Shown here: positions 49,799 to 62,876 of the stretch, one piece after another
Numbering within the stretch: position 1 is the stretch's first letter
Layout: every line of letters starts with the position of its first letter
Source of the DNA: Maylandia zebra
Taxonomy: Eukaryota > Chordata > Actinopteri > Cichliformes > Cichlidae
Direction of reading: 5' to 3'
Assembly: GCF_041146795.1 (NCBI RefSeq)
Contig: NC_135176.1
Span: 24,129,286 to 24,193,285, forward strand
Length of the DNA stretch: 64,000 bases
The notes under the pieces: generated by a model
What the model saw: only the letters and a program-made list of their open reading frames with translations
Told to the model about the DNA's origin: nothing
Database searches by the model: none
Position numbers and translations under genes: made by a program

Positions 49799-52700
49799 AT
49801 ACTCAAACAGAGGCATGAGACTTGTGCCAGAGACTTGTCAAGACTGTTGTGAGCAGAGGCTGACAGAGGTCATAGGGGTTACGTCTAAAAGAATAACCAT
49901 ATACCATCCAGGAAAGCCAGTACATGTCAGTCTTGATGTAGCTCTAGATTTTCAGCAGACTTATGAAAGCTTGACACAAGCATATCCAGGTCCATTCAAA
50001 GGCAAATGCAGCCTTTACCACAAACAGAGACCACACATGAAACAATAACAGAGATCAAAGGCTATATCTGCTCTTCCAACACACTGGCACATGTTCAAGT
50101 TTGTCACGGCAATTAATAATTATCATATCTTAAATCGGGAAGCTTTGCTGCTTCACAACCATCAATTACTTTTTGAAGGAAAAACTGCTTCTCAATTTTC
50201 TGAGTGCTCTTATAACAATCAGACATGACATCAAGAAACTAAATATCTTCAGACAGTGTATATTAATCATGGGCATTCCAGCGATTCCAGCAATGATCTT
50301 AATTCTTAATGTTCAGCATCAGTGAGGGGAATGTTATCTCCCTGAAATTGACCATCTATTATTGTTAAGCTCTATTTGAGAGAAAGAAATGCACCAATAC
50401 ATCTATTTTCCTCATACAACAATCACACAGTCCTACAGAGGATGTATCTGTGCTGCAATGACGCATCTGTCCCACTGGGTTTTTGGTTTTTTTTGTTTGT
50501 TTGTTTTTAATAAAAAGCAGATTAAAATGTCCCTGGCAGTTTCCCCCCCCTCTCTGTTTTTCCCATTTGAGCCTCTCCTGCAACAGCAATTCATGTAATC
50601 AAGCAAATTTTCAAGAGCGCACTCCTCATTATTAGAAATTTCTGTTTGCAAGGTCACAATGGAAACAAGCAGTCATCTTCTGCTTTGCTCAGAAAGGACA
50701 CAAAAGCATCGGCTGCATCCTTGAAGTAAAATCTAACCAGTATCTCCCTCTGGATCACGCTAATCAACGAGGGGATTGAATTTCAGATCCCTCCTTTGAT
50801 GAGCCGCTCCTCTTCTCATGTTTGCGTAAACATAGTGGATCATGATACAGTTTTCCACATTATTTTCCACTTGACTCATGATAAGCTTACAGTTCATCAA
50901 GTTTCAAGTCTCTTAAACGGTGACCCTGTAGTCTATTTTAGATCACGATAAGCATTCTCTGGATCGTTGTTTTCCACATTAACATTTCATTGATCACTTT
51001 GTGAAAAGCTCATCCAGGCTGCCTGATTGTTGTGGCCCTGGCTTTCCCAGCCAGTGGAGTGGGCAGCCATCCAAGCAGGCACACCGTGATGATTTTCCCG
51101 TCTACCATAAACACTCTGCCTGCATTTAGCTGATCTCCTTAGTTGGTTTTCGGTTAAAATCCTGTCCCAAATACGAAAGATGAAGATTCTTCAGTGTCCC
51201 TTTGAAAAGAGGGCACTACCCTATCCAGATCTACTGCACGTATGCCTCCATTGAACTTTATGTTTCCAGATTACTTTGTGATCTGTAGTGAGAGTAGGTA
51301 GCAGGAGGGGGTATGTGGTGGATAAAATAGATTGAAAGTCAGCAGAAGCAAGACAACATTATTTTGAAGAGGCGGAAAAGAAGGGACCAAGAACGCATCA
51401 AGTGGGGCCACAGGAAATCCGAATGTTCACTCAGAACTATTTAATACGTGTAGATAAGTGGTGATAAACCATATTTTCAAGCTCATATGCAGCGCTGTGT
51501 TCTTCCACAGATTTATAGTGTGAAATGTTGAGGTGCATAAGAATTTAAACAATCTTATGATGGAGAGTTGTAAAGTGTTGCAAAGTAGGAAAAAAGTATT
51601 TAGACATTTTACTTGAGTACAAGTTATAATCCTACTTAAGTAGCTTACCATGCCACAGGTTGTATATTCAAATGTATTCAAAGTACCTAAAGTAAAAGCA
51701 TTCATGTGTAATGGCACTTGGAGATTATTGGAACATAATCAATGAATCATTGATATGTATATCTCTTTAATCTTACAACTGTTGATGGTTTTAATTACTT
51801 ATATGTTGCTCAGTAGCTTGACATGATAATAATGTTATTATTAAAATAATAAAGCTTTAAAAATAAATAGTATGGATTATGAAGTGCAGTAATTCAGTAT
51901 TCAGAATATACTGGAGTAAAATGAAAACTATAATCTATTATATAAATTATATTCCTACTGGTCCTATCCATGATCTCATCCAGGGATGTTGGGGATTGTC
52001 GGTTTTAACTTGGCTGTGTTGGGGTGGCACTAGTGGGGACCAATCATATTTAAAGTGGGCTAGTGCCACACCTCCCTTCTAGACACATCAATGCCCCAAT
52101 TTGAATTCTAGTTTGTGTTCATGTCTGTTAGCAAAGTTGTTTTCGTTTCATTTTACTTGCTGCTTTGTGATCATTCTGATTGTTTTCACCTGTTTTCGGC
52201 GCTCCTGTTTCTTGTTAGTTTGAAACACAGACACTGTTCTGTGTTGTCCATAAAGCTCTGTGTATTTGGGCTCCTGTTTTGTGGATTTTGTGTTGTTTTG
52301 GGACTTTAGGTGCATTAGTTTCCTGCATCCTGTCCAACACCTCTACGCTCCAATTGATGACGACCAACAATCCCTATGTAAAAGCTAATTCACAAGGGAG
52401 CTGCCTTTTTGACAGGTGAATTAGTTAGCCTTCATTGCTAAGTGTTGCATAACTACAGTGATGACAGAGTGTCCTGAAAGTTTGCTTCTACATATAGAAG
52501 TGATGACATTATTACACAAAGAGGAGAGCAGCAATGGCAGGTAACATAATACAAGAGGTTAATCCAAAGTTGCACAGTGTGCTGTAGCAGTATGGAGCCA
52601 ATGTGAGCTCTAATGTACCATCTTTTACTACCAGCAGTCAGCTGCAACTTACCATTAAGCATTAGTGTCTGGTATAGTTCCTATTTGGATACAAAAGCTA

Positions 52701-54989
52701 GTTAGGTACCTGCTGCTGCCACTGTTGTTGTTATTGAATGTCTAAATTTATATTCACTGTGTGTGCCAAGGAGGTTTGGAGAAAAGCTCTCTTAATTCCA
52801 GGCGAGCAGATGCAGACTATGTTTGATGTCCTTGCCAGGCAATCAGGAGAAAATGGCTGAACCCCCTTGTAAACAACAGTATCCGAGGTATGTGCGGTGT
52901 GGCAGAAGACAGGATGGTGTTAAATGGGTTGTTTTGGAAAGTTGGGCAATGATACTGTGGAGGAGGAGAAGATGATAGAAACAATCAAAACCCCGGGGGA
53001 CAGTCAGACATCATGCTCACAAAAATACAGCCACCGGTTGTATAACGATAGCTTATCAGGCATACATAGCATTACATCAGTGGTGCATTGTGAAGTCATG
53101 TGATGATTTCCCTCTGCATGAAAAACTCCAAACAGAGAGAGAAGCACAGACTGGCTGTCTGCAGGAGACGGACACATACGGAAATAGAAGAAGCTGACAG
53201 ATTATTCAATACCGGGTTTGGATACATGCAAAATAAACACTCAAGACAGTAGCTTTTTAATGCAGAAAGTTACAGCAGACGATCACTTCAATCAAATTAT
53301 GGTGTCAATCACATGAGAACAGAAAGTAATAAGAAAAAGGCACCAAATGCAACATGTTAAAATGCAATGTGTCATAAATATATAATATAAAACTACACTT
53401 TAGGGCACCTGTATGAAATATTGTTCTAATAATGCATTATTTTAACAACTTTTTTCACTCATTCCCTGATTTTATTGATTGTTTCATGTGACAGGCTAAA
53501 TATAGAGATGCAGTGATTTAGAAAAAAAGAGGAAGAAGAAAAGAAAGAGGCAGCAACACTACCTCCACCTCTCTCTCATTCTTCTACCAATTAGCATCCA
53601 GCACTGTGCCTCCAGGATACCTGAAACCATGACAACAACAGGCTACTGTTCCCATCTGAGATCTGGAGCTCCATCTGCTGTTGCTAAAGAGGAAATACAG
53701 GCTGTGTATCCCTCTTTCACATCTCACTTTTAAGAAAGGATTGTGGAGGAGGCGAGGGGGATAATTCTATTGAATATATATGTAAGAAACTGTTAAGTGT
53801 AATGTTGCCTTTATGAATGAACTTTCATGCCCAGAAGACACCTATTTTGGGTCAATCGTTAGTCACCAAACATTTCTGAAACTGTAAATACACTAAACTG
53901 ATAAAATGATCTCTGAATGTCTACTTAAGAAAGACCACTGATCTCAAACTGCATTTCAAATGCCACAATGATGGGTGCCTCTTACGGTTGCTTTTTCAAA
54001 AATTCCACCACCACATAACATTGTGAGTCAGAAAAACAAAGCAGCCCTTTCTCCAAGGGAACAAAATGATCCGGGTCTTGGTACATGCAAAGATCCCACA
54101 GCCTCCCTTGAGACTTGCTTTAAAAGGAAGGAGACTGACAAAAGGCCAGAAAGGTGCAGCCCACACAGTTTATATTCGTGGTCAGGTACCCAGACTGGCT
54201 GGGTACAGCGCTATTGTTTTCCATGCCTCACACCACACTGTGCAAAGGTATTGCCTCAAAAGCCCTGTTGTTGCATCAGCATTGAATTATGAGTTGCAGC
54301 TTAGTTACCCACAGCTTTAGACTTGAATTTGATTGTGTACACCTAGCACATGTGGCCTAATTGTAAAGATAATTATAGACTTTTATAACAGCAATAACAT
54401 TTTTTTTAAATGTGTTTTTTAAAAAGCAGGGCATAGACCATGGAGGTGGCCACCTAGAGCATTGCCAGCTGGACAGGCACACTCTTAAAAGTCTGGCACT
54501 GATATGCAGTATGCCTTATATATTGCTGAAAACATTTTTTTACTAAACACCTAATACTGAGAATTACAGACAGACTGTAGGAAGGGGAGGAGGAACCTAA
54601 CGGTCTTTGTTTTAGCTTTTCCAACTTCACACTGCTTAACAATGTTACTGACCTTCCCTGCAAACCTTCTGATATGACATGAGCATCCTGCTGCAGGGTG
54701 GACTTGTGTGGATTTACTCACACAGCCCACAACAGTCACGGTAAAAATGAGCTATTAATTATTCCAGACACAGAGATGGGCGTCAATCAGAATCTAACAG
54801 CAAATCACAGTTTGTTCTTTTTAACATCTAAGACGTGAGGGTCAAAGGCATCAAATCCTAATTGCACAAAGAGCAACTAAATGGCTACAGCTGGCTCTAC
54901 ATATTAGAATCCCTTCTACACATGAAAGGTTCCTTTTATGGAAAAAAGAATCAGAAGCAGTGTTAGGACCATACGTACTTGAATAATGA
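49799..54989. other. Intergenic, no gene recognised
   Basis: 5.2 kb. A frame right after the LINE tail (to 50,048) reads RLVPETCQDCCEQRLTEVIG, YHPGKPVHVSLDVALDFQQ; it looks protein-like but is unrecognised. Nothing else is supported. Confidence 0.45.
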
Positions 54990-55130
54990 ATCATATTTTT
55001 GTAATTTTGCCCCTGTACACCACCACAGGGGATTGTAAATCAAACAGTCCACATGTCATTGAAGTGCAGGCTTCAGCTATAATTCAAGGGATTTAATAAA
55101 AGTATTGCATTAACTGTAGCCATTTTAATA
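54990..55130 (+). mobile_element. End fragment of a Tc1-like family (same as 59,090)
   Basis: 'tttttgtaattttgcccctg' then 'gcattaactgtagccatttt' matches the terminal part of the element at 59,090-60,030 ('tttgtaattttgcctctctg', 'gttaatgcaatacttttgtt' on the other end). It is a solitary end or short deletion copy. Confidence 0.55.
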
Positions 55131-57029
55131 CACAGTCCTAGATTTTCAAAAAGAAGGAATGCACTGATCAGCAACACCCACAGGAAGGACACGGGAGACA
55201 ACTAGTGGATGATCGCAATTATTTCCTAAGTTAAAATAGACCCTTGACAGCATCTAGTCATGAACAAGCTTGACGAGGTAGGCATGTTATTGTCAAGACA
55301 ATCGGGAGATACTTGTATTTATAACAAGCTGCAAACCACTGGTTACATTAAAAAGCAGGAAGGGAAAATTAGACTTTACCAGACAATATCTTAACAAGCC
55401 TAAATAGTTGGAAAATTTTGGAAAATTCTTTGGCTGGGTGAAACCCATGTAATCTTGTACCAAAATGGTGGGAAGATGCATACCACATCATTTGTCGGAC
55501 ATACTGAATGCAATGTTATGGTACTGGTATTTATGGTTCCAGTGGAATTTAGTCACTAGTGTTTGTTGATAGAAGTAGCAGGATGAATTGTAAAGTGTAG
55601 AGGTCTATACTTTCTGCTCAGATTCACACAAATTGCAAAGATGATCCAATAAAGTAGATGCTTCACAGCGCAGCTAGATAATAACTCACAACATTCTGCA
55701 AAAGAAACCAAAGAGTTTCTCAAGGCAAAGAAATCAAATATTCTTCAATGGTCAAGTGAGTGACCTGATCTCAGCACAAATACAAGACTGAAGGCAGACA
55801 GAGTCACAAAGAAGTAGCAAGAGGAGAGGAAAGTTTTACCAGTTAATGGAATACTTTGCAAAATCTCGTGAATCTGCATTTCAGTCATATCTTGACTGCT
55901 TAAATTAAAATCCACTGTAATGATGTACAGAAGCAAAATATTTGTAAAAAGCAAGTTTTATTGTCAAAATACCTGAACTTTATTGTTTGTCTACTGCTAA
56001 GACCTCTGCCACTTCCTTAATCACTGCAATATATCAATAAAAATTAAAGAGTATACTAGAAAAAAATGAAAAAATACAAAAAAAACAACAACTTGCTGTT
56101 GCAGTTTCACTATTTAAGCAAGTAGTCCACAAATGAAATCTATATATGTTGAGGTTTGGAGAGAAAAGAGGGAGTATCTTCGAAGAATACTTAAACCTTC
56201 TTAACCTCCTTCCTGATTTCATCTTAAGTGGAGCAGTTAAGAAAAAACTTAATCATTAGTCTTTCTTGGTACTATGAGTGGCAAGATATTTAACTCAACT
56301 CAAAAGGGAAGATATTTATGGATAGCACTAAACAAAAAATCCAATAATCACCAAAATCTGCTGGTCCTAGTTTTTGTGGCTAGAAAAATCAGTATGAGAA
56401 GGAGATGGTTGATTAGAGAGCGCCTCCTAAAACCGTGATAGAATTAATTTAAAAGGGGTTTGGTTTAATTAATTTAAATTTCATCACACTACAAGTACCA
56501 GTGCCCTTCACACATCCTAAAATCCAACCATGACACCGGCTGCCTAACACTTACCCAGTCAACTGTGAAATTTAATTACCACCATTGCATCAAAGCTCTA
56601 ATGAGACAATTAGCTTGTGCCATCTTAAAGCTTTGCTCCTCATTAGCGCTGATGGCCGCAGCACATGTTGGTGGCTCAGTCACAGTCCTGCCCTCACACT
56701 TAGGCTGGAGTCTTCCAGCCAGAAGCAGGTTTCTGTAAAAACTAATGAGTCACTAGAGTGAGACTAATGCATGAGGTATGCAGGCCTGAGTGATTTCTCT
56801 ATCCACACAACACAAAACAGAAGAAGGCAGGAAGTATTAAAGGTAAACCACCCGAAGACTGCAGCTGTCTGATTGTACTTATTAATGCACCAAGTTTTAC
56901 CTAATTTTGTAAACAGGCCTATCATATTAATGAAGAACATATTCATTTCAAGTCCATTAACATTTTTCTTTTCTGTTTCACTGTGATGAAAATAAGATTA
57001 ATCTAAGATTAATGGCTGACAATTAGTTC
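55131..57029. other. Intergenic, nothing recognised
   Basis: 1.9 kb of AT-rich sequence. Short frames of 60-70 aa on the reverse strand show no family features. Confidence 0.5.
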
Positions 57030-57930
57030 TGACTCATCAGCCCAGTTTTAGTTTATACATACAACTTTAGCAGCAAAAACCTCCAGTGATCATTGTCTCT
57101 ATGACTTCATCAGTCTCTCACATGGTTGTGGAGGAACTTTGGCCCACTCCTCTTTACAACGTTCATTCAGTTCATTGAGGTTTGCTGGCACTTGTTTATG
57201 CACAGCTCTCCCACCACGCATTTCAGTTAGGTTGATGTTTGAGTTGGCTATTGCAGCACCTGCATTCTTTTCTTTTTCAGCCATTCTGTTGTAGATTTGC
57301 ATTTGTTACATGACCCAGTTTTAGCTGAGGTGTAGCTGTAGGACCGCTTGTCAGACATACTGTGGTACCCAGAGAAGTTCATGGTCAGCAGTATAACTGC
57401 AAGGTTCCCGGGTTCATAAACAAGAAGTTGTTCCAAAACAAGTCCAAATCCTCACACATCCACCGCCATGTTTGACAGCCGGCATGACCTGTGCTGATAT
57501 AATGCATTTAGCTTTCACCAAACATGGTGCTGTGCATTATAGTTAAACATCTCTTTTTTGTCTTTTCTGTCCCAAGGAAACTGCTCAAGCAGTCTTATAG
57601 TTACTTGCTAAGTCTTTTTTTAACTGTGTTGTCATGAAATCAACATTTAACATGCCAGCTGAGGTCTGCAGGGTCTGAGGTGGATTTTTGGGGGACTGAT
57701 CTTGGGGCGAATTTGCTGCAATGTCCACTACAGGGAAGAGTGTGGCATCATGTTACACACGTGAATGCCACAGACCAACAAATCACCAAAACGTCTGTTT
57801 TTATAGAGGTCCACACATTTGCTGAAGATCAGTTCATTTGATCAGAATCATCTGGCTGCTTCTTACCCTCTTAATTCCCACAGGAGGAGTAAAGGTGCAC
57901 TTAACACACACATGCACAGTAATGGTAAAG
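57030..57930 (-). mobile_element. Tc1-like transposon relic, reverse strand
   Basis: The reverse strand reads KSTTEWLKKKRMQVLQ, then after a frameshift RAVHKQVPANLNELNERCKE and EWAKVPPQPCERLMKS. This is the C-terminal quarter of a fish Tc1 transposase. Toward 57,900 the opposite end is present ('catgccagctgaggtctgca', 'cacagaccaacaaatcacca', 'ctggctgcttctta'). The middle is deleted. Same family as 2583-2905. Confidence 0.8.
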
Positions 57931-59089
57931 TTAACACAGTATGTGTTTATTTACTTTAATAACTCCCACGTGATTGGAAAGCATTTCAGTTTGGATTTGT
58001 AAGGTTCAAGAAAAAGATTAAAGAGTCAATAACTTTTCTAATATAAACTTTTTAAATGGACTATGTAAAGTTTGCGTTGTATACACTGTAGTTGTAGAGT
58101 TTGAATGTTTCACTAAACCAGTTTCAGCGAAGAAAGATAAGGTTTTCTTAAAACATATATGGTTTTATTAACAGTATGTTTGTGTGAGAAGGAGAGATGA
58201 AGGGAAACAACACTGTCCCTGCGTCTCGGTGAAAGTGAGAAAGCAATGTACTGTTTCTTTGGCCTTTCTATTAAAAGCACCTGAGCTCAGCAGTGGTACT
58301 CTCTTCCTGCTTGTTTTGGCTGGATCCAGGCGTTTATCCAACTCCGACAGATAGGCAGACAAACAGAGGGTTACCCTTTTCTCCAGTAATCGAACAGCAA
58401 ATTAAAGTAATACTGTGTCAAGAAATATAAGCTGTTCAAGAAACCCAATCGGTTGCACTCATAATAATGTTCAACATTTCACTGTTTCTCAGTGGATATA
58501 ATCGGCTTCATCGCCGTTGATATGAAACCATATATAAATCAGTTTCTTTCCCCAAGAGCTTGCAAAGCATGGCAGGGTGAAAATGTGTTTTTCATTACAT
58601 GAATGCTTTTCATTTCCAGTTATAGGGTGAGCTGATGCCAGCCACTTTTGTTTGTGAGTGACCTACATTCTCTCACTGTTAACAAAGCTTCGGCTCTATT
58701 GATAGCTGCAGACTGGACTCTCTCAAGCAAAGGGCCAAGAGAATAATTAAGCTAGATTAAATGGTCATTTAGATTTGCTGAAGCTTTGAGTGGGATTTCA
58801 CTGAAGCCCAGTAGATTTCAGATGACCCTGATGAGTTTTTCTGCAACAGCTCTCCAGTTTAAAATTCCAGCAAGTATTGGCCTTTTCTCTGCAAAGAGCA
58901 GAGATGATGAAGTTACCAGTCAGCGGAAATATGACAAGGCGCTTTACATGCACGCTGTAACAAAGAAAACAATCAGATGATTAAATAATGTCACTTGTTT
59001 CTCAGCGAGAATCACATTCACTTACACAGAGACCAGAAATCAGAATAGATTCGAGCTGGAACTAATTTCTATTTTGGTGAGTCAGCAAG
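57931..59089. other. Intergenic, nothing recognised
   Basis: 1.16 kb. A reverse-strand frame near 58,168-58,362 (SELDKRLDPAKTSRKR) looked protein-like but has no recognisable family and no convincing splice context. Confidence 0.4.
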
Positions 59090-60030
59090 ACTTTTGTAAT
59101 TTTGCCTCTCTGAACGACCACAGTTAATTTTAATTTTGAAACTCTGATGATTTGGTTGAAGTGTATACCTTCTGTTTCATGTTTTCAAGGTTCAAAAGTA
59201 ACTGGAAACACCCCAGAAAAATTACATATAAGGATCGGCTTGAGTGCTTTTTGCAGCCAGAGTATGCAGCCATGCATGCCCATGTCATAATACTGCCTCC
59301 AACATGACTTACAGATAATGTGGTATCCTTCAGATTCTGAGCTGTTTCTTATTTTCTCCATGTTTTCTCACCATTCTGTGAGATACGAGATAGTCTTGGG
59401 TTCATATATCTAATTAGATGTTTTCTGATGAAGTCTGTTATGATCGTCTTGTTCTTAATTGTAAACAGTGATCTGTGCCTTGCTGTACACCCTCTGTATA
59501 GAGGTCTCTATTGATTGGAGAAGTGACGATTTCACACCTGCTTCTTCAAGAGTGTTCTTGACTTGGTTTGATGTTGTGAAGTTGTTTTTTTTGGGCATCA
59601 AGTGGATGATGGGAATGATGCCATCATCCACTTTCCTTTCTCCTGTGGTCTTTTAGGCTACAGTTGGTCAGCGCATTGATTCCTTTTAAGAATCTACTAG
59701 ATAATTTTGCTTTCTCTCTGATAGGTTTATTTTGGTTTTTCAACCTTAATTTGCACTTAGATCTCTTTGTGCCTCATATTGACAGTTCCATTGTGAAGAC
59801 GGTAAACTCCAGCTGAATGACTGGACTTCAGTCCAAATCTTTTATCTGCGTAGCTCGTCATGGAACATCGAGGATACAGGCATCAACCGGCTATAAAACT
59901 GCTTGGCAGTCCAGTGATAGTTGAGCCTCTTGAAATAACTGTGCACAAAAATTGATTTAACTCCTAAACAGTTAATGCAATACTTTTGTTAAATCCTTAT
60001 TATTTAAAAAGTACTTCAATCAACTTTGCA
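59090..60030 (-). mobile_element. Another Tc1-like relic, reverse strand
   Basis: On the reverse strand TTSNQVKNTLEEAGVKSSLL (helix-turn-helix part) and VGGSIMTWACMAA (block before the second catalytic Asp) are readable. The C-terminal half is lost. Ends 'tttgtaattttgcctctctg' and 'gttaatgcaatacttttgtt' are shared with 54,990-55,130. It abuts the intact transposon at 60,043. Confidence 0.65.
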
Positions 60031-60042
60031 CTATTTCAGTTA

Positions 60043-60089
60043 CAGTTTTTCTCAGTCGCTTTGGTGCATTTCTCACAACAGAATTAAAC
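60043..60089 (+). repeat. Left terminal inverted repeat of the DD35E-type transposon
   Basis: 47 bp, CAGTTTTTCTCAGTCGCTTT onward to GAATTAAAC. Matches the complement of 62830-62876 at 46 of 47 positions. Confidence 0.95.
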
Positions 60090-60656
60090 ATTGCACAACA
60101 GTTAGTTCAACCACCACAACATGTAGTCGTTTTGGCACAACCCTGTGGCGGTTTCACGTTCACTGCGTCCAAAGGCAAATGCCTTTGGACATGAAGCAGT
60201 TGAGTGAGTACAAATATCTAAAGAATGGTCACGTTTGACTTCCTATTCATCACTATCTCCTTTCTTTCATCATGAATGTCACAATTATTCATACTTGTAC
60301 CGGCTGAATAGTCATTGTCCTTACAACTAATAGTCTTCATTGCATTGCTTGTGTCAGTGCACTCAAAATTGCTGAACAGCTTGTCAAACGATTCATACAC
60401 CCATTTTGAAAACCCTATTTTGGAGGAGTTCCCATGAAAATCTCCATAAACTACATGTCTCAGGTGAACCTTATCTCACACTAATGAAAATTGGTGTGTG
60501 TCACTCCTACTTGCAACCAATGAAAAGCCTCTCCTACCCAGTCACAGGTGAACCGCGGCACAGCATCCCCCACTCCACAAGTACATATATACTGTAATGT
60601 AAACCAACAGACAGGATTGGCATGAGGTGCATACTGAATCTACAAAACAGCAGAAC

Positions 60657-62283
60657 ATGGAACGTCAGCCTCGTGGAAGAGGAGTGAGGATCGGTGGAGG
60701 ACGAGGACAAAACCGGGTGAGAAGAGGCCAACCACATAGACACGTTCCTGACGAAATCAGGGCAACACTTGTGGATCATGTGATAAACCATGGCCTCACA
60801 ATGGCCGAGGCTGGTCGAAGGGTGCAGCCAAATGTTGGGAGAACTACTGTAAGTTCTATCATCCAGACATTTCGTCGGGAAAACAGGTGAGCACACCGTA
60901 ATCTAGTTACAGTATGCAGCACAAACTAATTTGCTCTGCACTTTCATAGTCATACAGGAGACTTGCATTAGGACATGACCTTACAGATCCTTACACATAG
61001 ACGTACTGTAACTGAAGCGCAGACTTGGCCCAGGTGTGGCATAGTGTGCTGTGGTACAATACAGTAATGCTGTAAAGAAAGGAGTTTTGAATGATAGTCC
61101 TGTGACAATCACTGTAAGCATGTTTGCGCTTACATGTGTGTGTTTTCCCATCTGCATCTCAAAAAGGACTGCCAGACAACCTAGAGGAGGTGGAAGAGGT
61201 CCACTTATGACTCCGCAGCAAGAGGAAAGAATTTGTGCAATGGTGGCTGCAAACAACGCTTTGAGACTGAGAGAAATACAAAGAACTGTCGTAAACGATG
61301 ACACCATCTTCGGAAATATTCAGTCAATATCAATTTCCACCATAGACAGAGTCCTCAGACGGAATGAAATGTCCATGAAGCAATTGTACAGAGTGCCATT
61401 TGAACGGAACAGTGATCGAGTGAAGGAGCTCCGTCACCAGTATGTACAGGTAACACATGTTCGCATATGTACCTCTGTTCACTGTAACAGTTTAGGCCAT
61501 GTACTCAACCTACATTTATGCATGTTACTGTAATCCTATGTACAATTCCAACTGTACAATCTGTTCTGCCAAATGCACCATTACAGACCTGTCTGATTCT
61601 CATCCTTTGTAAAGCATATCCTGGAGTTGGAGGCCAGGGAACCCCTGCACATGTTTGTATATCTTGACGAAGCGGGATTCAATCTCGCAAAAGGCAGACG
61701 GCGTGGACGGAATCACATTGGAGAAAGAGCCACCATTGATGTCCCAGGCCAACGAGGAGGGAATATTACAATGTGTGCCGCAATCTCAGAGAATGGTGTT
61801 CACACCCATATTCCTCGTATTGGTGCATACAATTCACAACACCTGTTGGCTTTTCTGGATGCTCTTCATAGGGACCTGATCCCACAAAATGGAAGGGATG
61901 ATCCTGGTGACAATCGGACAATGTATGTAGTGGTTTGGGATAATGTAAGCTTCCATCACTCTGCTGTAGTCAGGCAGTGGTTTGCAGCACACGACAGGAT
62001 GCTTATGGAGTTTCTTCCTCCTTACAGTCCATTCCTGAATCCAATTGAGGAGTTTTTCTCTTCCTGGAGGTGGAAGGTATATGACAGGCATCCACATACC
62101 CAAATGACCCTGCTAGCAGCTATGGATGCAGCTTGTGATGACATCACAGCAGAGTCCTGCAGAGGGTGGATTCGACACTCCAGAAGATACTTTCCCCGAT
62201 GCATCGATAGAGCTGACATACGCTGTGATGTTGATGCAAATATGTGGGCAGACAGACGGGAGCGTCTAGATATCAATGATTGA
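60657..62283 (+). CDS. DDE transposase with two introns (393 aa)
   Basis: Exons 60657-60886, 61167-61449, 61615-62283. Donors are cag|gtgagc and cag|gtaaca; acceptors are aaaaag| and gtaaag|. Phases match (2/1 and 0/0) and the joined frame is 1182 nt with a TGA stop. Exon 1 has Gly/Arg-rich AT-hook-like text and a helix-turn-helix (LTMAEAGRRV...RTTVSSIIQTF, about residues 30-75). Exon 2 has a second one (LREIQRTVVND...STIDRVLRR). Exon 3 is the DDE domain: D189 in VYLDEAGFN, D280 in VVWDNVSFHH, E316 in PFLNPIEEFF, with 35 residues between the last two. Expected role: cut-and-paste transposition via the terminal repeats in the nucleus. Acceptors lack strong pyrimidine tracts, so splicing is inferred from frame and homology. 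Confidence 0.85.
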
Positions 62284-62829
62284 TATGCAGCAGTGTCTGT
62301 TTTTCAGTTTGTTTTTTTTGAGTCGTAACTACTGCAGTGAGGTTTACTGTCTAGGTGAGTTTGTTTGCTGTAAAATGTTTGATTTACTGTATTTCCCCAG
62401 TTTGCACAATGCTGTGAACAGTTTCAATTAAATATTATCAAGAGTGCATATGGAGTGTCTTGATTGTCCTTTACAATTTATGGTTTTCAACATGCCATGC
62501 ATGCGGTCCGGACTTGACATGTCATTGGGAAGCACCTACAAAGACATCCGTCACAATGGGAACATGTTCAGACCATGTGATTTTGTGACCAAAGGTGCTG
62601 GTCTAATGACTTGTAATTGTGACAGCCCTGACACTTTGTTTGGTATCAGTACTTGCTTTTGATGAATGTATTGTCTGTTTTGCTCAAGGGATTTGTTGTT
62701 GATGCATTGACAACTTATTTTGGACACCTGACTTTTCTTTTTGATGGAGTGACTCACTTTTGCAAGTTATCCACCATGTTTTGCAGTTTGCACTAATTGT
62801 TTTGAGAAGTGCCTTAGTAGTGGTGGAGA

Positions 62830-62876
62830 GTTCAATTCTGTTGTGAGAAATGCACCAAAGCGACTGAGAAAAACTG
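62830..62876 (-). repeat. Right terminal inverted repeat of the DD35E-type transposon
   Basis: Reverse complement of the left repeat with G for A at position 44 of the repeat; followed by TA. Confidence 0.95.

Larger units (their letters stand above)
60043..62876 (+). mobile_element. Intact-looking IS630-Tc1-mariner (DD35E-type) transposon, 2834 bp
   Basis: 47-bp terminal inverted repeats (60043-60089 and 62830-62876) start CAGTTTTTCTCAGTCGC and differ at one position (44). TA lies immediately outside both ends (60041-60042, 62877-62878), as expected for this superfamily. The interior encodes one transposase in three exons and nothing else recognisable. A near-perfect palindrome sits in the left arm (60167-60190). 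Compared with the decayed Tc1-like relics nearby, the open frame and repeat identity point to recent insertion. Confidence 0.9.

Noticed and set aside
58168..58420. Possible exon SELDKRLDPAKTSRKR on the reverse strand
   Set aside because: No family recognised, no partner exons, and stops in the alternative frames by the acceptor candidate.
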